The notes beneath the pieces are model-generated. The model did not search any database, was not told the origin of the DNA, and saw only the letters and a list, made by a program, of their open reading frames with translations. From Buddleja alternifolia (lineage: Eukaryota; Streptophyta; Magnoliopsida; Lamiales; Scrophulariaceae), in the NCBI GenBank assembly GCA_019426215.1, contig CM033401.1, positions 17,489,134-17,553,133 of the forward strand: DNA of 64,000 bases. The letters are read 5' to 3'. The position numbers and the translations under genes are program-made. This document shows, one piece after another, positions 20,855 through 33,182 of the stretch. The number at the start of each line of letters is the position of its first letter. The stretch's first letter is position 1.

Positions 20855-23800
20855 CTATGTTGCCTTCTTCCCTTTAAGCAGCTCCATGTTTTGAGCCCTC
20901 AAGCTATCAAGTGCAGCTGACAAATTCTTCATTGTCACATACTTTTTCCCTTCTTTCTCAGTGACTTTAAATGGGGGTGGAAGAGGTTGGCGTTTCTTTG
21001 TTGTACGGGAGACACACACTCTAGGGTGGTCATCTGAGAAGCAAGTTTCCCTGATTCTAACACCTTTGGCTTGTGACCCCTTAGTTGCTGATGTAGTTAC
21101 TTTGCTAGAACTGGATGGAATAGGTGGTTTTGGTGCAGCAGGAGTCACTGGACATCTAGATGGAGTTGGTCCAAAATAAGGAGTTGGTACTGGACCAAAC
21201 ATAAAGCTTTTGTTTGCAGCTGGACTTGAAACCCTTGATGGTGTTGCATTTGCTGAACTGGATCTAGTTAAAGGTCCACTTGGTGCCTTGAATGCAGCTG
21301 CACTTCCACTTGGTGCCTTGAACCTTATCTTTGATCTATTTAGTCTCCATTCTTGGGTAGATAAAAGATGTAAATATATCAATCAAATATAACATAACAT
21401 AAAGCCTCAGTAGAAAAAGATATCACAAAAAAGACCGACCTTCTTAGAAATTTTGTCATTCACAACTGTTAACCTGGCTGCTCGTGCCAAAATATTTGGA
21501 TCTTTGCTCAAATATTGAGTCTTTGTCTTCTTGTTTGGCTGCAGACACATATAAAGTAAATGTCACAATAGTTGTGAATTACAAACTAATCAATCCTAAA
21601 AAACATAAGTAAATAAACTTAAATGCTCAATCTCTTTGCTAACACCTAAAAAGGTCACACCTCCTAGGTCATTTGAGTTTTTTCTTGCCTGCAGATCACA
21701 TAATAACAAGTAATCAATAAATGTGTGCGTTGTTATATAAAGTGTACTAACATAATGATAAATAACACTTACTGGCTTTGGTTTAAATACCTTAGTGTTA
21801 GAACAAAAAGACTGTATTTTGCTCCTTGTTACCACCCCAGATTGTTGTGGCCCCACTGTAGTTCTTTTCCTTGTTTGAAAAGAAAAAATATACACATAAT
21901 TTAGGACTTTAGAACTATTAAAAAACAATAGTGCATAATAAAGCTTAGAGTATGGTTCTTACAGTCAGTTTAGTGCCATCTTGACATGGTACAGATGCAG
22001 CTTCAGGGATATGCACACTAGACTGAGAGTCCACTTGAATAGATGCCTCAAAATTGCTAACCTCCATGCTAATTTGATCCCAATTTGTTCCTTGTCCCCA
22101 ATCAAATAATTGGTCCCATATTTGTTCATCTAACTTTTCTTGACCAGCTGCACATGGACCTTGTTCTTCTTCCAGGTTTGTTCCATATGTCTCTTCAACA
22201 AGGGCTTCTTCCTCTTGCATTCTTGCTTCCTCCTCTTGCTTTCTTGGTTCTTCCTTTTGATTTCTTGCTTCTTCCTCTTTCCTTTTGTTGCATCCCTCCT
22301 TGTTGTGCCCTCTTTCTCCAAAAAGTCTGCAGCTCATTGAAGTTTGTTGCCTCTTCATTTTTCCATTCCTTTTGTTGCCCCTTGTTTCCTTTTTCTGCTT
22401 ATTTGATGGTTCATCAGCCCCTAACCTCCTGGCACCAGCTAGTCTGCCTACACCTCTACCATTGTTTGGTGGCAGTATGTCTCCTTTGCCAGTCTTTTTC
22501 CACTTATCAGGACCATTGACAGGGCATATAAAATGTGAATACACCCTGGCATAGGTCTCCACATGATAACAGGGGTGTACAAAATCATCAGGGTCTAACC
22601 TCTGAGTGTGAATGGCACTCAAAGCATGTTTGCAAGGAATCCCTGAGAGTTCCCATTTTGTACAAGAACAGGTCCAATTTCCTAAATCAACTACACACCT
22701 TGTAGCATCATAGCATTCAATTTCATAGAGTAGGTCAGTTGATTTCATAGGAATACAGTCTCTCACTTTCTCACTTCTTTTCTTTATGATTGCCTTAATC
22801 TTAGGGCAAATTTTACCATTCCATTTCCTTCCTATTGCACATTTGTCCCTAGATTCTTGGAGTCTACCCATTAGCCACTCCCTATTCACTCTAACATATT
22901 GTAAATCTGTTTTTCCCTTGCTTCAAGAATGTTGGAATTAAAAGATTCACACAAATTGTTCAATAAGATGTCACACTTAGAGTATGTATTAAAGTGTGAC
23001 CTACTCCAATGCATTGGGGGTTTATCATTCAACCACTCAACTACTGCTTTATCAAGTTTTATCATTTCTTGAATCCTAGTCTCAAATTCAGGAACTGTGG
23101 TGGCGAAGGCAGCCTTCCACAAGGCTTTCTTATATGTTGAGCCCCTATATCCAGCAGTTACCATGTTACCATATAAATGCATTACACAAAATCTATGATC
23201 ACATGTGGGGAAAACAGTATCAAAGGCAGGAATAAGCCTTTTTTGTTTATCAGACATGAAGGTCCACTCATAATCCCTTTCAATGTTGAGGTCATGTTTT
23301 AACAGTGTCAAAAATCACTCCCATGTGGCCTTAGTCTCCTTATCCACCACTGCATAACAAATTGGGTAAGAATTGTTATTAGGGTCTATACCTACTGCAG
23401 CCAGTAATAAGCCACCATGGGGACCTTTTAAATGACATCCATCGACCCCTATGATTGGTCTACAACCAAACAGAAACCCATCTCTTACCCCCTTGAAGCA
23501 TACATAAAATCTACCAAACCTAGGTGTGCCACTACCATCCTCTGCTGCCATAGATAGAATAATTGTTGAACCAGGGTTAGAAGTCCTAAGTTCTTCAGCA
23601 TAATCCCACATTCTGCCATATTGATCCTCTGTGTTCCCATCAATTTTTTTCAATGCTTTCCACTTACACCTATAGGCCTGATTTCTAGAAACATGAACAT
23701 TTATATCCTTTATGACATCTTGCCTAAACCCCTTCACATTTCTCTTAGGGTCTGTTTTAAATGCATCCACATACTTATTCCCCAGTCATTTAGAATTAGC

Positions 23801-24742
23801 ATTTCTCACATGATACACATCCCCACAACTATGCCTGGACTCATATTCCCTAATTTGGAAACTTTTTGAAGTCTTACACACTGATAGGCAATGGATTCTC
23901 CAATTACACCTACCTTTGCACAGTTTGCATACATTCTTCTCATTTCATTTTTTGTAATTTTCATATTTCTCCTAGTAATAGCTGCATGAGAATTAAAAGC
24001 ATCTAAATTCTTGTTTTGAGCTGAATAACATCCCAATTTCAAACTCAGGTTCGTAGGTGTCTTGTAAACTAAACACAGAATATTTTGGCCCATTTTCTTC
24101 ATCAGAATCTTTCCCACTATCAAAATCAGAAGAATTAGATACTACATCTTTATCATCTTCACTCTCACTCTCACTCTCATCTGCTTCATTATTTTGTGCA
24201 TTGCTTTTTTGCCTTTTAGAACCCTCATACTCTACGCCTTCATCTATATTAGTTTCAAAGAGTGTGTTATCATTTTCATCTTCATAATCATTATCAATGT
24301 CATAGTCATTGTCTTCAAAGTCCTCATGCTCAGAAGATTCACCATCCTCATCAGCACCAGCATCACAATCACCTTTTGGTACCTCAGAGTGAACCCCAGA
24401 AGTCCCAACTTGGCTACTTAGAGCATCTACGGATGCATCCAAGTATATTGGGACCTCTCAATCTGCCTCATGTAAAAGACAGAGTTGGAGCATATGGTGT
24501 GACTCTTTGATTAACACAAACCCATATTTTTCTAAGTTATAATATCTTTTCAAGCCCATATACCCTAACCTCTCACAAAACTTATCAATCAAGTCAAAGC
24601 TGACATTGTTTAACTTTACATGGTCAAACTTACTCACACTACCTCCAATGTATGTGGGTCTCATAGAACTAGGTTCACTAAATTTCCCCCCATGATATAT
24701 CACTATGGTCACTAAAGGCTGACCTGGATCTGCAAAGGTCAA
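20855..24742 (-). pseudogene. mudrA-type MULE transposase, with stops, frameshifts and 3' introns
   Basis: Order from the 5' end: an N-terminal region (24742-24458); a very acidic linker (24442-23993); a DNA-binding-like region with RRNMKITKNEMRRMYANC; the MULE transposase core (23770-22886) with PIIGVDGCHLKGPHGG, GIDPNNNSYPICYAVV and FMSDKQKRL; a SWIM zinc finger CSCTKWELSGIPCKH (about 22650); a CRLFGERGHNKEGC knuckle; Lys/Glu repeats; and a Ser/Pro-rich C terminus (21382-20855) that seems separated by introns. Lesions: a TGA near 24458, a frameshift near 24000, another near 23920, a TGA at 23315 where Trp is usual, and a frameshift near 22888. The enzyme would cut and join TIR ends; this copy is not functional. 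Confidence 0.88.
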
Positions 24743-25520
24743 ACAGCAACAACAAAAAAGAAAACCAGAAAAACCAACATGAGTACTATATTTGCAGAAA
24801 GTCTACACATAATAAAAGCTCAACAATAAACCAACTACTCACTTCTCAAACAATTAATAAATAAATAGCAACAAGCAGGTTGTAATAAGTGAGGAACAAC
24901 TAACAAATATGCCATAAGTATATATTTGGGACCACACTTATAACCAACAAAAGAATATTCAATTCAAACACCAATAAAACAAATCACATACATACCCCAC
25001 AAGTCACTACTATTGTCTGTTAAAACCAAACCGAAGAACAATACTTTATAAAAAAACTTCCAAAAGCTCACGGGCCTATTCACATATTCAAAGCAAAAAA
25101 ATGCGCTTTCTGTCAGTTAACCCCACATTCACATGAATCCAAAACCCCACATTCACATGAATCGAAACCCCCACATTCACATGAATCCAAAACCCCTCGT
25201 TCACATAAAACCCCATATCATAAATAGATACATAACATATACTCAAAAAATCTAAAGAAATAAGACGCACAGTAATATGGAGGGGGCGATTTATTAAACT
25301 CAGGGTCCCAAAGTGACATAATGTGGCTGTTATATTCCTTCCTCTTCGCAAATCCTTCAGCATATTGTCAAGATTTATGGAAGATTTTCTTATGTGAGCA
25401 GATTCGGGTTTTAGGATTCGGATGAAAGGAACGATTAGGGTTAGGGATTTGGTGTAATAACCCTTCAATTCTTCTCCAATTGTTTTTTAGCCAAAGCATG
25501 TGCATATCACGCGCGTTTTT
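24743..25520. other. 5' non-coding part of the MULE transposase side, with a short tandem repeat
   Basis: No gene. At about 25120-25215 a unit of roughly 23 bp (CACATTCACATGAATCC plus AAAACCC) is repeated four times with small changes. The rest is AT-rich leader sequence between the TIR and the transposase. Confidence 0.55.
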
Positions 25521-25723
25521 CCCTCCAAAATATGGTCAGGCCTTTGAATAACGGTCCACGTGCCCCGCACATCCCTTATGCCGTTAAAAGTAGACAAAAA
25601 TTGACATTTGGGACCAAATGTGAGATTTTTTGTAAGTTATGGGACTCAATGCGATATTTGTGTAACGAATGAGACCAAAATTGAATTCAGGCTAAGTTAT
25701 GGGACGTAAAGTGCAATTTTCCC
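25521..25723 (-). repeat. Right TIR of the MULE
   Basis: 203 bp, starting inward at CCCTCCAAAATATGGTC and ending outward at GCAATTTTCCC. In Mutator elements the TIRs carry transposase binding sites and promoters; here the transposase gene reads away from this end. Confidence 0.9.
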
Positions 25724-27565
25724 TTGATTAATTAATGGTAAAAAGGTGAAAACGAGACTTGGCAAATTAATTGAGATTCTTATGTGGGAAAACAACTAAG
25801 GCATATGCTTCGGCCGAATTACTTATTTAGATATACGAATTAGTCCTCGAATTGTTAGACTACTCTTACTTTGGTGGAAAAAACCTCAATTAATTACTAC
25901 CCGATGTTTCAGAAATAATAATCATATGATTAATTGATGGTTCCCTAAAATATCTCTATCCGAGAATCTAATCAACAATCGTGCATTCAAGTTCTAGAAT
26001 TTCCCCGGATTAATCCGGCTAACTGCATCTAGGAGTATCTACCTATTTCTAGGGGCAACTCCTTATTGTTTACGAATTATGTGATGATTTCTTTGAACCT
26101 TAACTTATATTCTTTCAAATTATTAATCTAGGCAATATAACAAACATATGGTGATCAAGCATATGCAAGTGATTAAGCACAAAATCAATACACAAAACAA
26201 TTGTAAAATTAATACAAAAATAGTATCATATATATAAAATCATAATCCGACCTTCACATGGCCCTAGTTTGATGAAATTAGTTCATAATCGTAATGCAAA
26301 AAATAACAAAAGATATAGAATTATTCATAGACAAATAAACTAAATCGAAAAATCTCCCTACTACGGATTGATGAATAATCTCGAAGTAGAATCGTCTTTC
26401 TCCTTACTCGAAAGTCTCTCAAAGTAGTGAATTTTTTAACCCTATTGCTGTTGGAAGAGGTGGTATATATATGAGAGGCTTTCCAAGTCTTCTACTTGAA
26501 TTAGGTATTTAAAACTTTCTAAATTGCTACAACCGCCCGCCAAGTACGTACTTTAAATGTCTCAAGTACGTACTTCAAATGGAGTTTCATTTTTTCTTCT
26601 GCGCAGCAATATTGTTTCCTTCATAACGTTTTCCTACAATCTCGGATTTAAGTGATTCAAGTTCCCTCATGAAGCTAAGCTATAGATCTAAAACGTTTTA
26701 GAAGGACACTTCCTCAAATTCGGTCTCTAAACATACTGAAATATTGCATTTTTGCTCATTGTTCCTCGATTGTCTTGATTTTACACATTTACTCAATAAG
26801 CACGCAGATTACAAGCATATGTGGCATAGATCATGCATAAACCAATGTAAATAACATAAATATGAGGCTCTAAAACATGTAAATTCACACCATATCACCT
26901 ATCAATCGTATGACCAATGCCATTACAATTTTTGCAAACCAGATTTGAATTTTTGACATTGGGTTTTGTAGCTCCTTTGGTTAGAAAAGCAGAAACAGTT
27001 TTATCAGAAGAGTTGTTCATAGAGCTACTTCTATGAGTCTCTTCCTGAGAGACAATGTTAAAAGCCTGCATCACACTAGGCAAAGGGTCTTTCATCAATA
27101 TCTGACTATGAATAGGCCAGTAACTATCATTTAGACCCATTAAAAATTGCATCAACTTTAAATTCTGATCATGCTTTGTAAACATACTAGCAGATGTACA
27201 TGTACATGGAGGTATAGCAGTTAAAGCAGAGTACTCATCCCACAGTAATTTAAGCTTTGAATAATAGCTATCAACAGAATCAGAACCTTAAGATATTTTT
27301 GATAATTCTTGATGCAAGTTAAAAATTCTAGATCCATCAATTTTGTTGTAGGTTAATTTTAGTTCTTGCCAAACATCAGAGGATTTAGACGAAAAAACCA
27401 AACCAACATACAAGTCTTTAGCAACAGAGTTAAGAATCCATGACAAAATAACAGCATTACATCTGTCCCATTGGTTTTGTAACACAGCATCCTTAGGATA
27501 TGGAAAAGTGTCTAAAATAAAACCCAGTTTATTCTTCCCAATTAAAGACATCGTCATAGCACGAC

Positions 27566-27722
27566 TAGGGGTGAGCATTGATTTTGAAAAACCGCCCGAA
27601 CCGCACCGTTTTTGTCAATTTTCTAAGCAAACCGTGGTTTAAATTTTAAACAAAAACCGCACCGCCCTATGCAATTTGGTTTCAAAATTAGTGTTAAAAA
27701 ACCGAACCGCACCGCCACTGCC

Positions 27723-27763
<41 letters not shown>

Positions 27764-28724
27764 CTTATTATTCTTTTTAAATTTGAACTTTTAATAGGTT
27801 TTGCTCGTAATACTATTCATATTTATAGTTATTTAATATTTTTTATTGAATTGATATGGATATATCTTTTACATGATAAAAAGTATGTTCAATCAACATT
27901 CTTGCTTGAGATTTTTAAAGTGATAATATCATATGATTATTTAGTGTTATATTTTTTTTATAAAATAGACACTTGAAGAATTTTGCCCAAAAAAAGTATT
28001 ATAGATTATATTTATGACATTTGTTCTATTTAACTATCACGATTATTTGTAATAGAAATGTCGCATTAGATCACCTATTATTTTATAACAGTATAATATA
28101 CTTTACAATATGCGTTTGCAGATTTTAGTGAAAAAAATTTAATAAATAAACAATTACAACATGTTGTACCAAAAAAAATAAATTACAACATGTCATTTTT
28201 TGTATTACTTGTTTATTTACACATTTCTCGTCCTACGGTTCATACAAGCTAGATAAAGATATTTTCTTATATATGAGTATGTATTTATTTGATATATTTA
28301 TGTATATAGTAAAATATGTACATATTATATTTATACTCAGTGTAAAACAGATATTTAAAGTGATATACTAGTATTTTTTTCTTGTTCTAAACGTTTGATA
28401 GTACTCGTATATTATTGTAATGACACTAGTGTTTTTTTTAATGATTCATGGAGTTTTATCTTGATAAATATTTTCCAGACTAGTATTTTCTTAGTTATGA
28501 ATTATCATTATCTTTTTATTAATTAGTTTAACAAAAAATATGACAAGTTTTAAAATGTAAAATAACTTGAAAAACCGCCAAACCGCATCGAACCGCACAA
28601 AACCGCATAGTCGGCTTTGTTTTACAAAATCGCAATTTCAAATTTTATTTCCTTCAAACCGCACTGGGCAATTCGGTTTGAAATTAATAAAAAAAACCGC
28701 AAAACCGAACCGCGATCACCCCTA
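27566..28724. mobile_element. Non-autonomous hAT element
   Basis: It begins TAGGGGTGAGC and ends GATCACCCCTA, with a perfect 8-bp target duplication AGCACGAC at 27558-27565 and 28725-28732. Subterminal AAACCGCACCGC-type motifs cluster at both ends and the interior is AT-rich without coding capacity. It sits in the copia gag. Confidence 0.92.
27725..27760. repeat. (TA)n microsatellite
   Basis: About 18 uninterrupted AT units inside the hAT element. Confidence 0.9.
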
Positions 28725-28753
28725 AGCACGACTCTACACAGTATAGTTATTAC

Positions 28754-29678
28754 TGTTAGATTAGAGAAAACCCCGTAGTGAACTTGTATTATTGAGTAAC
28801 ATATTTATAGAAATACATGTACTTTGTAAACAAGAGACTCTAACTATAAATAAGAAAATGAAAAGATAAATACAAGGAAACATAAAGAAACATAAATTAA
28901 CATAAATACTTGAAAGATATGGAAATATATTAGATTATCTAATACTCTCCTGCAGTCAAAACGTGAGAGTCTTGAACGTTGAGAATGGACCAAAGAAATC
29001 TGATCCTGGAAAATTTGAGAAGAATACAGCGACAAAGATAAAACGGCGGAGGCCTTAAGAGGCGGCAACGGCGGCTCCAAGTCCTCGTTTTTCAAGGGTG
29101 AGCGGCGGTAACTAACAAAACTAAAGACGAAGGCGGCTAAGCACGGCGGCCCACGGTCAAAGAGAGAAGGTGGAAACATAAAATAAAAAAGGCGGCAGCT
29201 CCAAATCCTCATTTTCCAAGGGTGAGCGTCGGCAACTAATAAAACCAAAGAAGGTGGCGGCCATAGGAAAACAAAAAGAAGAGAAAACGAGATAACGGAG
29301 AAGAAGCTGGAGGCGGCGGTGACCAAGAGAAAGGGCGGTGGCAGCGGCCATAGGAGAAAGAAAGAAAAAAGAAATCAGATAAAGAAACACTAAACTAGAT
29401 AAGGGTGCCGGACAGGGATGACGACTTGAGGATGGCTGCGAAAGCAAGAAATTGAGAGACCATGGCTCGTAGCCATGATCTGATACCATGTTAGACTAGA
29501 GAAAACCCCGTAGGAAACTTGTATTACTGATAACATATTTATAGAGATACATATACTTAATAAACAAGAAACCCTAATTATGAATAAGGAAAAGAAAAGA
29601 TAAATACAAGGAAACATAAAAAAACCTAAATTAACATAAATACTAGAAAGATATGGAAAGATATTAGATTATCTAACA
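28754..29678 (-). mobile_element. TRIM-like miniature LTR retrotransposon
   Basis: LTRs of about 190 bp at 28754-28944 and 29489-29678, both starting TGTTAGA on the plus strand (outer right end CTAACA, inner left end degenerate TAATA). The target duplication ATTAC is at 28749-28753 and 29679-29683. The primer-binding site TGGTATCAGATC is on the minus strand at 29488-29477 and a purine-rich GCAGGAGAG precedes the left LTR. The interior is only about 540 bp, without gag or pol. It holds two copies of a segment around CAAGGGTGAGCG (about 29070-29126 and 29191-29250). Confidence 0.88.
29477..29488 (-). other. Primer-binding site of the TRIM
   Basis: The plus strand GATCTGATACCA is directly adjacent to the LTR start at 29489, giving TGGTATCAGATC on the minus strand, an initiator tRNA-Met type site. 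Confidence 0.8.
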
Positions 29679-29816
29679 ATTACAACCATTCAATTGATAT
29701 TGAATTAGATTAGAGTTGGTAGAGTCGGAGGGATGCAGATAAAGAGGGTCGCTAAAGTCTAAGTTGGAGGTACAAGTATCTTTAGCACTTCCAGTAACAT
29801 CAGTAATATCACCCAT

Positions 29817-30560
29817 AATGAAGATGAGATATAACAACACAGATAAACATGGCAAACACATGTGAGAAAGATAACAATACCATTGTGTTTTTCCAAGGAA
29901 AAACACAGAAAGATAGGGGTGCAGCCGTAATGAAGGAATCACCAACATCCAAAGTCGTAACAGGGGTAATACACGACAACAACAAAATACTAGTCAATCC
30001 ACGGTATCTCTGGAAAAAAAAAACAAGCAAATCAGACTGGAAAAAAATTGCACCAACAACCAATCTGTTTAAATCCGATAGATCTAAAGAAGAATGTAGA
30101 GATCTACCGGATAAGAACAGAAGCAACAAATCTTGAAATTTCACGAGTATATTATGGTAAAAGTCACTGTATATTGTTGATCTATGGACTAGATGTTTAA
30201 TAACAGACAACTTATGAGAAATATACTCGTAAGCTTGTCAGATCTGAAGAAATAAACAAAAAAGTGCGAAACAAGGGGAAATATACATAGATTTGCCGTG
30301 ATAACAAAGAGATACCTTGTATTTTTTCTCACAAGGAAAAAAATACAGAAAAAAAAAAGAAGATTATTGAAGCCACGAATATGAACGTCAGATAAAACAC
30401 GAAATTGAAACTGTTAACTCCACAGGATCCAAGAATTGAACAATCAGCAGCACTGAAAAAAGAAAATCCAAGGTGAATCGAAAATAGATCGGAGCAAAAA
30501 ACGCGTCTGTCTAAAAAAACAACGGATCAGAGTAAATAACTAGCGTCCTTGAACATGATT
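29817..30560 (-). other. Leader region upstream of the copia gag
   Basis: The 5' side (minus strand) of the gag ATG at 29816. No primer-binding site or LTR was recognised, so the copia LTR is absent, too diverged, or further right. Short A/T-rich palindromic stretches occur near 29870-29905 and 30310-30345. No gene. Confidence 0.4.
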
Positions 30561-32084
30561 CCCTATATCTACACCACCTGATGATTGTCTAAATTATCAA
30601 TCTACCTTCATATATTTGGAAATTACCCCTGGACAAATCCAGAAGCCCAAATGGAAAAGCGCAAAAATAGCCAAATTACCGTTGATAAAAATAAAAAATA
30701 GAAAAAAAAAAGAAAAAGAGGAAGAAACCTCACTTTCCTCGCACCATCTTCTTCACACTTTTCGCGCCACCATCCCACCACCCTCATGCCACCACCACAC
30801 CATCATGAACACCATAGCTGAAGCCAAAACCAACTTGCAAACTCAATTTCAGCAAATCGAATCATTCAGCGAACACCACATCTGGTGAAGGGAGAGGGAC
30901 AAGGCAAAGTCTCGTGGTGTCTGGTGGATGTGTGGGAGGCGATGGTGGGGGAGACGAAATCCTATTCTTTTTCTTTATTTTTCTAACTTTAAATTTTAGA
31001 TTTTGAAATTTCAATCCATTGATTACAAAGGGTATTTTCTTAAATTATTTTTTCTTCTATTGTTTTTTAAATTTCTTTTTTTCAAATTTTTAATTTTAGA
31101 TTTGAAATTTTTGATAATATTAAATAATTGTATAAATTAAAAATTTTGTTATTTATTATCACCATTTTTAAAAAAAAAATCTAATAATTATTTTAAAATA
31201 CATAGTTTTTGATATTTCTATTTAATTTTTTTTATTTTCATTATCATTAATATTAAATTATTTTTTATATTTCTATTAAATTTTTAAAAATAATTGTAAC
31301 TTTTATGTATTGTTCTTTTAATATAGAGTTAAATACATCTCGATGTTTCGTATAATAAGTTTAACATTCATTTAATCTTTTCTTATGTTTTTGTAGATGT
31401 TTTAAATATTTTATAATAATTTTAAAATTTTGTTTCATTTGTTTCTATATTTTGTAGATATTGTTTTAGTATTTTTATAATAATTATTAATTTTGTGTAA
31501 TTTATAGATATTTATTTCATTTTCTTATGTTTTATGTTTTAACATTTATTTTGTACTATATTTATTTCATATATTCAGTAGTATTTTGACATTGATGTCA
31601 TGTTTGTTTTTATGTTTTAACTTTTATTTGATGTTTCCTATATTTCTTAGATACTTTTTAATTGTTTGTAGAACAATTTTAATTTTAATTTAACAGTTTT
31701 GTAATAATTTTAGATATTTGTTTATGTTTTTATAACAACTTTAACATTGACTTAAATTTATTTTTTTATATTTAGATATTTTTTGATTTTGTTATAACAA
31801 TTTTAATATTTATTACATATTGTTAATATATACACTATTTTAGGTAATAATTTTAAAATTTATTTAATGTTTTAATTTTTTTAGCTTTTTTAATATGTTC
31901 TAACAATTTTAATATTTATCTAATATGTTTAAAAAAACTCAATATACTAATTGAAAGGGTATTTTATTCACATAATCATTACTTCTAACTAACTCGATCA
32001 TTTTACACATCATCAATTCCGACCATTTTCAGAAACACAACCATGCCTAATTTTTCACACAAAAAAAAAATAAAAAAATCACAT
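30561..32084. other. AT-rich spacer
   Basis: From about 30980 the sequence is strongly T-rich, with many TTTTAA and ATAATTTT runs. The short frame at 30616-30888 is Lys/His-rich low-complexity translation and is not supported as a gene. No element ends seen. Confidence 0.5.
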
Positions 32085-33182
32085 ATTTAGTCCTGTAAGT
32101 TAACAAAATTAAGCACATTTAATACTTTATGTTTGAATAAACCTATGTAGTCCTGCAACTATAGGAAAAGTTCAATTTTGGTCCTAAATCGACGCCTCCC
32201 TAATTTATCTAAAATTAAGGTTTGTTTGATTTGGGCAAAATTTCATTTTTACTCCTGTAAGTTAAGGGTATGGACAAATTACGTCCATTATTTTTTTGAA
32301 AAACACATTTAGTCCTGCATCTATTGAAAAGTTTCAATTTTAGTTCTAAATCCACGTGCAGGAAATCTGCTGTTAGTGTTATACTCTCAAATGTCATAGA
32401 GGATAGAATTATAAGGCATTAAATTGTAACTAAACAATCTTACATTAATAAAAGGCATTTCATGTTGTTTCTTATAGGCATTTGTATGGTTTCATAGACA
32501 ACGTTTAGTCCTTGATAATAAGGTGAACATTCTACTCCCTATCGATTAGGGAGATTGATACTAGAAGAGTTTGATCCTTAATATCTAAATTGGTTCGCAA
32601 GTCAAAGAGAATATTGACTAGACATCATTACTAGATAAAGACTTGTATGATATAAGTTTTGACAGGAAAGTGTCAGTCGAACACTATGAGTATGTTAGTG
32701 GGAACTTATGTCATAGACACATCAGTGAGACTGATGAGTTCGAACACGGCTCGCATCAGTGATGTCACATGGGTTTTCATTCAATGACAGTCAATGACAA
32801 ACTGATAAGTTGTGATAGGTACGCGTGAACCTTAGACCTAAGTAATCACGTTGAAGATGTGCTTCTGACATCAAGTCTGTCATTAGAGTAGTTAGATCCA
32901 ATTTACCCGTTGGTGGGATCGACCTCAATATGCGGCTTGATGGGCAAGTAGCAATCTTAACTGATTAGCAAAATGGAATTTACTCTCTCACAAGTGAATG
33001 AGTAATATATCCTATGTTGTCATGAATGGGTGAGGTTAAAGTTTTGGCCAAAGCAATGGAGATACTTATGTTGGACATAAGAGTATACTCAATGACCTCG
33101 ATTCATTATGAGCTAAGCATATGGTCAAGTCCTATGAGTTTGACTAAACCATGACTCTCACTTAACTGGAACATAAGAATAA

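Larger units (their letters stand above)
19560..25723. mobile_element. Mutator-like element (MULE) with 203-bp TIRs and two convergent genes
   Basis: Terminal inverted repeats at 19560-19762 and 25521-25723 begin (G/C)GGAAAATTG and end at CCATATTTTGGAGGG. The target duplication is GTGATTAAT (19551-19559) versus TTGATTAAT (25724-25732), 8 of 9 identical, the expected MULE size. Inside are a minus-strand mudrA-type transposase pseudogene (24742-20855) and a plus-strand GRF-zinc-finger pseudogene (19901-20279). The element lies wholly within a gypsy LTR and is therefore younger than it. Confidence 0.92.
18112..26904 (-). mobile_element. Second Athila/Tat-like gypsy element, partial, with a nested MULE
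   Basis: In minus orientation: an LTR (26904-19406, interrupted by the MULE), a primer-binding site (19399-19382) and gag (19143-18112), then nothing recognisable. The right end CCTATCA lies exactly inside a copia gag zinc-knuckle coding region (26905 onward), so this element inserted there. The pol gene, the 3' LTR and the left flank of the target are missing, which implies a large deletion on the left. It is related to the element at 272-3475 by LTR sequence, primer site and gag N terminus. Confidence 0.75.
19406..26904 (-). repeat. gypsy LTR split by the MULE
   Basis: The LTR parts are 19406-19559 and 25733-26904 (one target copy excluded), about 1.33 kb in total. The inner end TGACACGAAAAATCC matches the LTR at 1799. 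The outer part shares long blocks with 2095-2310, such as the region around TACCCGATGT and TAATCCGGCTAACTGCA. It lacks the minisatellite found in the other copy, which accounts for part of the length difference. Confidence 0.75.
26905..29816 (-). pseudogene. Ty1/copia gag, 5' half, broken by three insertions
   Basis: Coding pieces are 29816-29684 (MGDITDVTGSAKDT, DFSDPLYLHPSDSTNSNLI), 28753-28725, and 27565-26905 (SLIGKNKLGFILDT, WDRCNAVILSWILNS, VWQELKLTYNKIDGSRIF, LKLMQFLMGLNDSY, then knuckle CKNCNGIGHTIDR). Excising the TRIM (28754-29678) and the hAT element (27566-28724), each with one target copy, leaves one frame. That frame holds a TAG at about 28736-28738 where Trp is usual and another stop near 27288. 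At 26904 it is cut within the zinc knuckle by the gypsy LTR. Pol, which should follow to the left, is gone. Confidence 0.85.

Noticed and set aside
22085..22519. 144-residue plus frame
   Set aside because: Antisense shadow of the Lys/Glu-rich transposase region.
25120..25215. Regularly repeated units resembling a small CRISPR-like array
   Set aside because: Units are adjacent without unique spacers, inside a plant MULE.
25088..25468. 126-residue minus frame with HVNVGFWI repeats
   Set aside because: Translation of the short DNA tandem repeat upstream of the transposase; no start context or family.
28844..29489. 110-160 residue minus frames in the TRIM interior
   Set aside because: No gag or pol motif; they arise from a repeated GC-rich block, partly running into the LTR.
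30616..30888. 90-residue plus frame rich in Lys and His
   Set aside because: Low-complexity translation, no homologous motif and no gene structure around it.
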